Shown here: positions 46,401 through 58,400 of the stretch, one piece after another
How the letters are laid out: the number at the start of each line of letters is the position of its first letter
Numbering within the stretch: the first letter of the stretch is position 1
DNA from: Rhyacophila brunnea
Taxonomy: Eukaryota > Arthropoda > Insecta > Trichoptera > Rhyacophilidae
Direction of reading: 5' to 3'
DNA: 64,000 nucleotides
NCBI GenBank assembly: GCA_022495005.1
Contig: JAGYXB010000514.1
Location: 62,001-126,000 of the forward strand
Program-made: the position numbers and the translations under genes
The notes under the pieces: generated by a model
Databases searched by the model: none
Seen by the model: the letters and a program-made list of their open reading frames with translations, nothing else
What the model was told of the DNA's origin: nothing

Positions 46401-49400
46401 AAGTAAATGAATTTAGCAGTACGTAATTCAATTATTGATAGTGAATGCTAATATTTTAAGCTAGCTGGGATGTATTGGTGAAAGTAATTTTATCTTCAAA
46501 AAATACGATGTAAGGTCGCAGGGTTTTTCAAAAGGTTATTGGTAGTAATATTAAAAAACATTTAAACTATGAAAGATCACGCGATTAAAAAAGGTCACGG
46601 AAGAAAATAAAAATTACTTCAATATGATTTTAAATGGATAGAAATAAGGTGTTTTTTTTGACAATCACATTATTTACGCAAGGAATTTTTCTTATTCAAT
46701 TTAATTCTGTACCAACTTATTTACATGGATTATTTTCGCAATGCTAAGGTGTGATAATACAATATATCGTCACCCCGTTTCTAACTAGTTGTAAGGTAGG
46801 TTTTTGAGTTGGCATCAGTTATCACAATTAATGTTAGTATGTATTTTGATCTTCTGAAATTTTACTATGCCGAATATAAGTTCGAATATAGCCATATTAT
46901 ATGCATTCAAATTTGATCAACTAAAAACTATATATTATTTTTATTCAACGAATAATTAAAAAAAATAAGAATATAACATTCTTTTATCGAACTTACATAA
47001 TTTGTAAACATTTCTGAGAAATACCTATATAGCCGCAAAAAAAGCTTTTAAAAAGAAATACGACACTTATCAGAATTCGAACCAACGCCTGCAGTATTCG
47101 TACCCATGTGCACTGACCACTAAGCTATATGTGTCATATATAAATAAAATGAATGAATAATCTGAATAAAAAAATAGTTTATTAAATTATTAGCAAGTGC
47201 AAATACGTTAAAACAATAATTTGGAGTGTTCCTGGCACCGCTTAGTAATTAAGATAATTATAATACTTTGAAAATACAAAAAAGATGATTGCCGAAAAGT
47301 AATATAATTTAGAAATCGCTTCAGAGAATATTGTAAAAAGTCGCAATTAGATAGGACACGTATAGCTTAGTGGTCATGGGCGCGAATCCCAGCGGGCGTA
47401 AGTTCGAATCCTGAGTGTCCAAAAAGGTTTTTTTTGTGGTTATATATTTTTCAGAAGTATTTTCAAATTAGGTACGTATTTTAATAAAATAAATAACATT
47501 TATGTACAACAACTGTGCTGGCGATATTGCTATAAGTAATTATAATGCGATTTGTTGTTATTTACCCTTGATTGAGTCGAAAACATGTGATTATAATCGT
47601 CCATTGTTTCTTCATAATGATTTAGCTCGTCCAAGTTGATGTCGGCCTGTAGAGTGCTGGGCATTATGTTGGGTATGAAACCGCAAGCGTTCGGTGCCAG
47701 ACTGACTATTGTCTTGCTGTTCAAAGCGTCAGGCGACATATTTGTCACAAAACTATGTTTCCTTTGATGCGATGGGGTCTTTATACTCGATGCCTCTATA
47801 TGACTGGAGTTCGGTAGTTGGTCGGACTCTATTGCCATTTGCGATCTGAACACGTAGCCTGGCTGGATTTGCTCAGTCGGCGTGATTGCGCTCGGTGCGT
47901 TGTTATTGTTTGGAGTAAAATTCATAAATAGATCCTGGAAATTGATACAATTTAATATTTTTAATTAGATTATTATTAGATATTATAAGAGAAATAAAAA
48001 TAATATACTTAGGTAAGTTCCAGTGGCAAAGAGTCCAGCTAGGCTGTGGAGGGTCGACACAAATGGTACACACTAAACTTTGTCAGTCATACTTATTTAT
48101 TATCATCGAACTAAGCATACATATAATTAAATAATGTATTAGTTAGTTTTCAAAACTCCATTAAACCCTGCCTAGACTAAACCATAATTAATAGTAGATA
48201 TAGGCTGTGGAGATCCGAAAAAAACACACTTTGTCAGTCATACTTAAATCTTTATTTGTTTTTATTTAACTAAGAATACAAAGTTTTAACACGTAGCCAA
48301 GAAGATGTTATTTGACAGTAGTTATAATTATCTAATCTATCTAATTTAACTAATAATTATCAGAATATAAATCGATAACCTCAAAATAACTCAAAATTTC
48401 AAGGTTTTCTGTTAATAATACCATTCGATGTAGAAATGTCTTATCTTTATAAATCAATAAAAAAATAATCGAAAATCTCTAACGGGCCAAAAAATCGTAT
48501 AATCCTGTCTGCGATTAATCATTACTTCAATAATATAAACGGGAATATCTGGGTTGATTGTTTGTTAAACTGTAATATTGCATTGTGCATTGGTAAGTTC
48601 ATTTGAACTAAATAAAAAATAAACACATTTCTTCAAAAATCGAGGCATTAACATTGTTTACAAACGCCACTATCATAGAACAACGTATTTTGAGTTATTT
48701 CCCTATATAAATAGGGCACCGAAATAATGAAAATATTCTGGTAACTAACTTTATAATAAATTAAATCAAAATGACATTTAATGTAAGCATTGTAATGCCG
48801 GGTCCACACCGAAAACAAGTCGCGCGACAACTCGTTAAATTTTACGATAAGCATGATAATTATCGTAAAATTTCTTAAGCAATTATGATAATTATCGTAA
48901 AATTTAACGATTTGTCGCGCGACTTGTTGCCGGTGTGGCCGCACTTTAATATACCTCCTTACTAATCAAATATTTTTTATCTAACTATAATAGTGTAGGT
49001 ACAAACAAACTTTGACGCAGTCATAAAATAATAATATTATTTTATTAAGTAGATATAACTAGCTACTGTATTAACCCCTGCTTTATTATTAATTAAAAAT
49101 ATTACTATATTTATTAAAAATAATCATAAAATGGGGTAAAATATTAAAGACATAAGATATTCGTAAGTAGTCAAGACCTGTAATAAAATATGGCGTAGTA
49201 TGTGCCGAAAAAACAAATTTGAGATGATAAGGGTTAGAGAAAATTCTCACGGTAAATTTTTATGGTGGCAATAAGGTTCTATCCTATATTATACGCTTGA
49301 ATAAAATTAAGCATGGAAAATTATTTTTCGGAAAACTTATAACATAAACTAGGTTATTGGAGTTGACACGTACCTAATATGAGTAGATAGTTACCTAAAA

Positions 49401-52400
49401 AACCTTTTTATAAGTAGTTGTGTACGCCTGACAGTTTAGTAATTCATTGCACTAGCGTGTAGAATGGGCTCATTTTCAGACTTGCTTAAAAATTGATACT
49501 ATTTTAAAAGTATTATGTATTTTTATGTATATATCCACAACATATCAATTTACAGACAGATATTGATTTTTTCTATTTACATAGAGCTTTTAAATATGAA
49601 AATGAAGCTAAAGTGATTACCTAACGCTAATGCATGTAGTTGCTTGTCATTTCGAATTGTAATTATAGAGATTTTCACGCGTGTGCTCTGATATCATAAT
49701 AATATAAAAACTGCTTGCATCAGTATTAGCAATCCTAAAGAAAGTGAATGTAAAAACGTATGTTTGAAGAATTTACATAAACAATGGCATTAACTGAAGT
49801 TGACCATATTATTTAAATATATCCTATAAACTATGTATTGAATGCTGCTATCTATGATATAAATTTAACCAAAGTTCAAAAAATCACTTTATAAATTAAT
49901 TTTAATACATAGATAAGTATATAAAATATATTGTGTAAATAAACTGTAGTAGATGTATATTTTTGTGTTGGTTAGTTACCTTCATATTTATTTTCATGGT
50001 GAAAGTATTCCGCAAAAGAGATGTGGTACTCTGTGCTGAATACTTATTGCGCTTGTTAACCAGCAGAATGAGAATAAAAACAACCACTAGGAGCAGAATC
50101 AGAGCAGTCAGAACTCCAATTAGCACTTCAGGACGTGATCCTGAAAAAATAACACGTTGCCATGTTGTAACACGCACATTTTTAATAAATTATTACCATC
50201 TCTAGCGGATATCATATTACCTACATCAGTCTTCTTCAACCTTTTAACACACGCGGCCCGGTGAACATAGGAGAAATATATCGCGGACCGGTATTAGGCA
50301 GAAATAATAACCATTAAAGATAGAATTTTATTTATTAAATCTTATCTTTTAAAATCACAACTTTTGGTTAGTGCCACATCTGCTGCTGATTTTTTGTAAG
50401 CAAATTTGATATACGTGGTTGCAGCATTGTTTCTGAGAGACGAAGCGCTGCAATTTGGTTTTTATTACTGACTTAGATGAAAAAGTCGGGATAGGAAATC
50501 GAAAAAGTTACCAATAATCTGATCTTTATAACTCAGAGATGGATATTCTTTTTTAAGGGATATGCAAAATTGAGACAACGATTACATTTTATGTCTGGAC
50601 ACCAGAGTGACATCAGAAGATAGCTTGATCAGCTTTTCTTTCTCACGAGGATCAAGTGCGCATAATTTAATATCTTCCAAAAAGAGATTATTAATCCAGA
50701 GGTTAGAGGTTACGTAGATTTTAATTTTCAGAGAAATATTTATTAAAGTTTTCAGCTAACGCTTTTAAATGTTGGCTTATGATGTTGAATATGACTTTCT
50801 GGTTAATATCAGAACCGTTCAGAAATTCTCCCAGCATTTCATCTAGTGTGAATTACCCGAATCGTGTAACGATATAGTCGGTTGATGCATGGTGAAAGCT
50901 TTCGCGGATCGGTAATGAAATTTTGCGGACCAGCGCCATTCCGCGGGCCACCGGTTGAAGAACACTGACCTACATAATACCGTTGTTATACAATTATGAT
51001 TCAATACACTCAACATACTGTGAGACAACTTTTACGTTATGGAGCGTTTTTCATAAAAAAAAACAAATCTTGTACTTACCTAATGGAAATAGTCAGAAGG
51101 TACAGTAAAGTTATTTAACATGTTAACACTAGGTAACCAAATATTATTTTTAGTTAACATTGTAACAAACTTTTAGTAGCAATTGAGTGTTCACAAGCAT
51201 AGTGAATCAAGTCCATTCTGGTTATTTTGAGTAAGTTAGGTTCAAACATAATAATTGAGTATTTCTAAATCTATAAGGGTGTGATTTCCCTTACAGTTTT
51301 AATTTATACTTATACTAATTTTAGAAATTTCAGACCAGATTTATACTTATACTAAAAAAATTAGAACCTCTATAATATGCGTTATATGTCGTTACAAAAA
51401 CAGAAGAAAATTAAGTAGTTATATTTAACCTTTATTGAACTACATAGGTACCTATTATCAAAATATATTACAATATTATAGATACCTACTTATATAATAT
51501 TTGATTATAAATATACCATAAATGTTTTGTTTATTGTCAAATATTAAATGCGTGGTTTTAAAAAATGTACCTTTTCATAGTTGAAGGTATTGGGTACTTA
51601 CGTATATAATTAATATTGAATTACGAGTTTGCACACTTTAAAAGTCGCCTTTTATATCCAATATCCAAACATTTGTTAAATACCCTAGACTTTGTAGTTT
51701 ACATAAACTGTAGACGCAACAAAAAAGGTAACATAATAAATCAGTTAACTAAGCACATTTCGAATTCCATAAATAAATTATGTGCAAAGTTACATTATTT
51801 CAGTCGGTATGCTATCTTTGCACACCAGTCCTAAATACACAATATATACCGTGTCCACAAACTTGGTGTATCATTTTCCATACTAAAAAATGATACCATA
51901 TAATATTATGTAATATGCAATGTGTTACTTCATAAAAGTAGGCATTAGTAATTTACTTAAATTATAGATTTTAAAGAACATACACAGTTAATGTGAATAA
52001 TAATAACTGCTTATAAACTTAAAATATATATTGACATAAAACAGTAAACCCAGCACATAAATGGATTTTATAATATACCTAACTAAGATTCTCAAACTTT
52101 TTTACGTATAATGTTAATTTATTTGACGTATATATATATATAGCAAAACTTTAGTTATGTCAATCTATAATTAGAGATTATAGAGAATTAGAAATTTCCT
52201 ATAAGTATCTACCTAAATATAACATTAAAAATATTATTCGAAATTACCCAATACATACTTTTATTACAATATCTATCTACTAAAGCAGTGTTTTTCAACA
52301 TTTTTACACTTATGAAGTATGAAGATTTTTTTGGAATCATATTGAACTACAAATTTATTCTGCCTTCTTAAAATGAAATGTTATTTCAAAATATATTATA

Positions 52401-55400
52401 TCAAAATAAAGTTTGGAAAATTAGTTTTTGTAGTGGTAGAAAGTTGCTCAAAAATTAAATATATAAATAGGTATTACGAACGTTTCCACGACTTGCATAC
52501 GTAGTTTTTGGCAATGTTCTTCAAGAAGGGGAAACTATTCAGATTATAATTTAATTATGTAAATTAAGTAGGTACATTATATTATTGTTTTTTTTATTTG
52601 AATCGATTAAAGTTAAAATTTATATAATATTCCATCAATATCTTCTTCTTTTTTTGACCATGTCCGATCGTAATAGGATCATATGGGCCTCCACAGAGTG
52701 GAGGTTTGTATTAACAGATTTTATTTTTACGAGAAATGGATGTCAGCCACTTGCTCAACCTATTAGGTCCATACTCTGACTCATACGCAAATTGAAAAAC
52801 AATAATAATAATAATAATAATAATAATAATCCAAATTTTGGAGCCATTTTCATGGAGTCCCCTCACTGATAAGGTATCCATAGTCAACTGTTAATTCGAG
52901 GGCTTAATGTCAAACAACACTATCTACAAAAGTGTAACTTTACAGGAGAGCCTAAAAATGTTTTTTTTTGTTTTTTTGTAACTCAACAAACGAGATGTTT
53001 ATTTTTAAAACCTAATGTTCATATTTTATTATTTAATGTGAATTGTACTTTTATCTTGTTTATGGTGATGTTAAAATTTATAGGTATTTATGTAGTTAAC
53101 GTGAAACTTTACTGACGATTTAAGAAGAAACTAGATAAGATTAAAGTTGTTTGACTATCATGTAGCCGAGAATGTAAAATAACGTTATCAATAAAAAAAA
53201 ATACTTTTTTTGTAGATAACGTTATTTGACTTTAAGCACTCGAATATGGAGTTAAGGTTATTTATATTAAAAAGGTAGAGGAAGTTCAATATTTTTGTGT
53301 GGAGTAGCTTTTTAGGCACGGTGTACAAATTATTGATCGTTTACTATTAGGTGCTCAAACTAATAAATCGAATATGAAAACAGAAAAAAAGCTGTACCCG
53401 CTTGACGTCGCTCCCACTCGTTGTGTAAAATAGTGTTGTCCAATAAATCATCAAATTGTCGCTGCTCGGTTTCCTCCGTGAGATTCATGTACATTATTTC
53501 TGCAAGAAAGCACCAACTTCGTTAATAAAAGCGTATCAACCAAGCAACAAAAAGTTTGAAAAACTTTTGTGAATTTATAGGCAAGTTATAATTTTATTGT
53601 AAGCCAGTGCGACTAATGGCGTTATGCCCACATTATAATATAATATTATATAGAAGATATATTTTTTTTTATAAATTAAATGTGAATAGTTTACGATAGG
53701 ATGATATTTATACATAATATTTATTATTAAGTTAATTAAAGTTGAACAATATTATAATCCATTGACTAACATAATAACCCATTGTTGGATAGGTAGGTAC
53801 TTATTATTTTAGAAAATAAAGTATTAGGTATTGTCGGTTTTAACTAGCTTTTAGATTGTGCGTTTAACATTGAAAATTTTATCAAATGCTTAAATTAAAA
53901 TTATTATGATATTTTTAAGACAACTTAAATAAATTGGTAAAGAGGTACACTTGCATAGATTTACTTGCAGCAATAGTGTATATTTTAAACAATCGCGATA
54001 ATAACTGTTTACACATAAAAGTGCTGACTGTCTTGCCAATCTCATTCTTCAAGAGTAAGCGAGACACGATGTTGTCATTTTATGGTACTATTTTATGGTG
54101 ACAAGTCTTGAAAATCGATTAACCTCAAAATGAGTCTGCGCGGTGTAGTTCGTTTTTTTACCGGCAGGTTCACTACTATCGTTCTACTGCGCAGGCGCAG
54201 ATATTGCACATTCCAATTGTCGCGTGAAATTTTAGAAGCTTCTGAACTTTTATGATGTATGCATGCAATCTTGCAATTTGTACGTTAATACGTGTTTACA
54301 CATACATTTTTTTTATGGCTTTTAGCAGTAAATACAATATGTACGTGTAAACGGTGTATACGTGCTGAAACAACTTAATAAATAAGTATTATTTCAATTA
54401 TTAAAACAGATGGAAGTTATCGAGGTACAGCCTATTTTATCGTTTTGTCGTTCAAATGAATTATTTTATACAGACAGATTAATATTATAGTAAGTACATG
54501 ACGTAAATAAATAATTATCAATCAATTCACCTGATTGGATATAGACCTCACTGAGCATAATCCACTCAGAGGCAAAATAAAGCCTAACACGAATAAATCT
54601 GGCCACGCGTCCCCCTCTAAAAACTATTGTAACATTTCTAGCAGTCTCCAATCTTTTGTCCGGGTGCTGCAAATGCACAACCGGGTCTCCGTTATAAAAT
54701 TTTCCGCCAATGCTGAAAAATACGACTGCTGTGCTGAAAATCTGTAAAAAGAAAAGAGACGGGATTTTCTTTTATTTTGCTAGTTGTGTTATTTTGAAAT
54801 AAACTGTGTAGTGTTCGAAAGTGTAACTAGTATTTTTTAAAATAAATAAAAATTTAATGAATGCAAAATATCAATTTATCAATTAAATATCGATTTGGGG
54901 GTAGATAAGGTGGAGGAGATAAAGTCGTTGTAGCTTAGTTGTTAGGAGAGAGTTCATTGTTGATACCACAATACAATAAATACGCGGGAATGGATGTACT
55001 GGTGAAATCGATGTGATCAAGATATTGATTATATTAATGAACTGACTCGAGTAGAATGACGGTTGACTACGTCGAGTGACGGACTCGATGAGTGAGCGAG
55101 GATTCATAAATTGTCCTTCTTATTTATACAAATGCAGTATTACATATTGTAAGAGATATTGTCGCAATTAAGAAATCATAACAGACCCTAATGATTTAAT
55201 TAAGATTGAAGAAATGCTGATAATCATTATCTCTTCATTGTTTTGACAACAGAATATACATTAAAACGTGTCACTCATGTAATGCTGAGTGATATGATTG
55301 CTACATTAATAAGATTCTTTAAAATGGTATCTGTAGTCTCAAAGAAAAGGAAGATAATGAACATGAAATTAAAAGGTACCTAAGTATTTCTTTAATATAA

Positions 55401-58400
55401 AAAACGATTACAGACCTACAAACTTATCTGTAGAATGGCCAAAAATGGAACTACGAACTACCATATGACGCCATTTTGAAAATGTCATTCGAATGTCAGA
55501 TTTTGTCCAGTTACGAGTCTTGATTGGGTAGTTTTCAACAGTGGCTCCCCCATCCCATTCTTCACATAAGTTTGTAGGTCTGTACTTAAGGAGATAAACA
55601 ATCTCAGTTGGTAGGTACATATTATTTTTATCCCGGTATATTAACATAGCAAATACATATATACTGCCTACTGGTTTTGATAATATTCATCACTCTATTC
55701 TATGTTAACAAACATAATAATTGAAATATGGTAGTTTGAATTGTCTTTAATTAATTTTAATTGAATACAAAATATAAAAGGCATGTTATAAAGATTATTA
55801 ACACATGAATCACGACAATTCTTCGCGACCCAAAATTATGTCAAATAGAATATTGAGTGGGTCACGTCATATTTTCAAAAGTTATGATAATTTAAAAATT
55901 ATAACAACGGGCACGTTACAAATGTACGAAAATCAAATCATCAAAGTACACCATACATAAACGGTAACCGGACAAAACAGAACAGCCAGAGGAAAAATGA
56001 AACAATAATTTTTGTGGAATCTATTTAAGTTAGGTTAGGTCATTATTTCGTTATACTTAGTCACACAATCATTTTGAACATTTTATATTGATTAAGATGA
56101 GATATCCTAAGCTTGCCGGCAACACCGAGTAAGGTCCCGTTTATTTGAGGCTTTCTAGCGATTCTTTCTTTCTTTTGACCATGTCCGATCATAATATGAT
56201 CATATGGGCCTCCGCAGAGTGGAGGTTTGTATAAACAGATTTTATTTTTACGAGAAATGGATGTCAGCCACTTGCTCAACCTATTAGGACCATACTCTGA
56301 CTCATGCACAAATTGAAAAACAATATGTGAACTTGCCAGACCCAGGATTCGAACCTGGGACCCTCGACACTATAGACCGGTGCTTAATCCACGCGGCAAT
56401 CTAGCGATTAGGAATGCAGAAATTAGTTATATTTTATAATTTGATTTATTATGGCGTAATCTGTGCTATTAAAAATCTATCAACATAAAAGAGATAAGAC
56501 AATTTCCATATTAAATTTATATTTTTCCTGAAAGGTCATAGTTATATTTATCGTTGTTCTGTTTTGTCACTGTTCTATTTTGTCATGTTCTGTTTTGTCA
56601 TGTTCTGTCTTGTCATGTTCTGTTTTGTAACTGTTCTGTTTTTGGTTTTGTAACTTTGAAGAGAGAGTTCAAGAGTACGTAACTAGATAGGTATATATTT
56701 AATTTGTGTTATACAATAATAATTATTATTGACAAAATTTGTACATAAGCTAATTAAATAAAATTGGTTTTAAAATTTATCTGAATATTATCAATTTTTA
56801 TACTTATTGCAATCATGATTTTACTTGTCGCCATTTTAATATTTTATGGGTATGTTTTGTACTTATCAGGGCTCAAAATGGCCCGGAGCGCCGTTCTGGT
56901 TCATAATATCCCCAAAATTATTGCTCTCGTGGAAAAAATAATTTGAGTGTATGCGCTAGGCCATATAACAAAAGAATTAACAGACTTATTTTTCTATAAT
57001 ACAGATAAAATTAGATAACTAGGTTACTTATATTTTTTTAATGATTGGGCGTTCCGGTTTGTAAAATTTACCATTTTAAGCGCTGGTACTTATACAATTA
57101 TTTATTTAATGTACTGAACGATATGTAAGTTTATAAATTTGCGATAGAACGTACAATAAATCGATAAAATTGTTGTATTATTTCATGTTTTACTTTATAA
57201 TGAATAATGTTAAATTATCGTGCAAAGATAAAACATTGAATGCGATAAAATTTTACCCACCTGCACATTTCTACTAAAGTAGTTATTAGTAAATAAGTCC
57301 ATTTGAGAAATATTTCTAAGTTGATCGAATTCGAAAACGAGCTCCATGTATCCATCGGCGGTGGACCCATTTCTCCACGCGACCCATCCACTGCCTAAAA
57401 GAGAATATCACTTGAATAAAATATAGTTTTCAGTGTAGAGTAGTCACTATACCGAGGTTACGAAGCTAAACGGGGGTAGAGACATTTTTACGAAACTGAG
57501 TTATTTATAAAGTAAAATTGTTTAGAATGTCATCTTTAGTGAATCACAAAACTATTTCAGCAATAGTTATTCTGTAGCAAAGTTACAATTAGGTACTATT
57601 TTCAACTCGAAAAGTAGTTAAAAATACACGACGAATGCATTCTTAAAAATACTCTCCTGTAATATGACAAATGGTCAATCTCATCTTATTGGCTTATAAG
57701 TCTCGAGACTAATAATTGATTACCTACTTCTACTACGATACCAAGTTATATTTAGAAAACTAAGCATTAAGGAGGTGGTACACGTTTACTTTGACCAAAA
57801 ATATGTGTTTTAATAGGAATATGGGGTCCATTTTAAACACCCACAGTAGGATGAAGATTATAAATAATTATTAATATCGTGTGAGCATAAATCATAATTG
57901 AAAATATTCATAAATTGTCATTTTTTTTAAATGTTACCTAAGTACCACACCTTTTTCGAGTGTAATGCCCGATAAGAAGAATTAGTACAATTAGCTAATA
58001 ACCGGTTCTGATCATAATGATACACAACCCGGAGCTTTCCATTTCATTTATTGTGGCTCACTTATTAAATTAAATGTGTGAAAAAATTCTAGCACGTCCT
58101 ACCGAAGTTTTTTTTTATTGAAACCTGCTATATATACTTAATGATTTCATCAACATAACATTTATTTAATAGTGAATGTGCGTCAAATCATTAAACAGTA
58201 TTTTATATAATATGTATAGATTTGGTAGATAATATATCTAACATAGGGACGCTTATACCCCATGCGACGTGCGAATAATTAAAAAATATATAAATTCAGT
58301 TCAAATAACACACGATAACACCTAAAACTATCGAAAAATTATTACGATTTCGAAATTACGGCGTTGTTACGTAACGGGGCTCAATTGGCCATACCCATAA

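Noticed and set aside
47356..47422. Functional tRNA gene
   Set aside because: Acceptor and B box are present, but the arms do not fold fully and the same module recurs in degraded form, so it is SINE-derived.
55408..55647. 79-codon minus-strand gene
   Set aside because: Most of the frame lies in a TA-flanked MITE with inverted ends.
56338..56402. tRNA gene on the minus strand
   Set aside because: Only the 3' half is tRNA-like, it is followed by SINE body sequence, and the unit is bounded by a target duplication.
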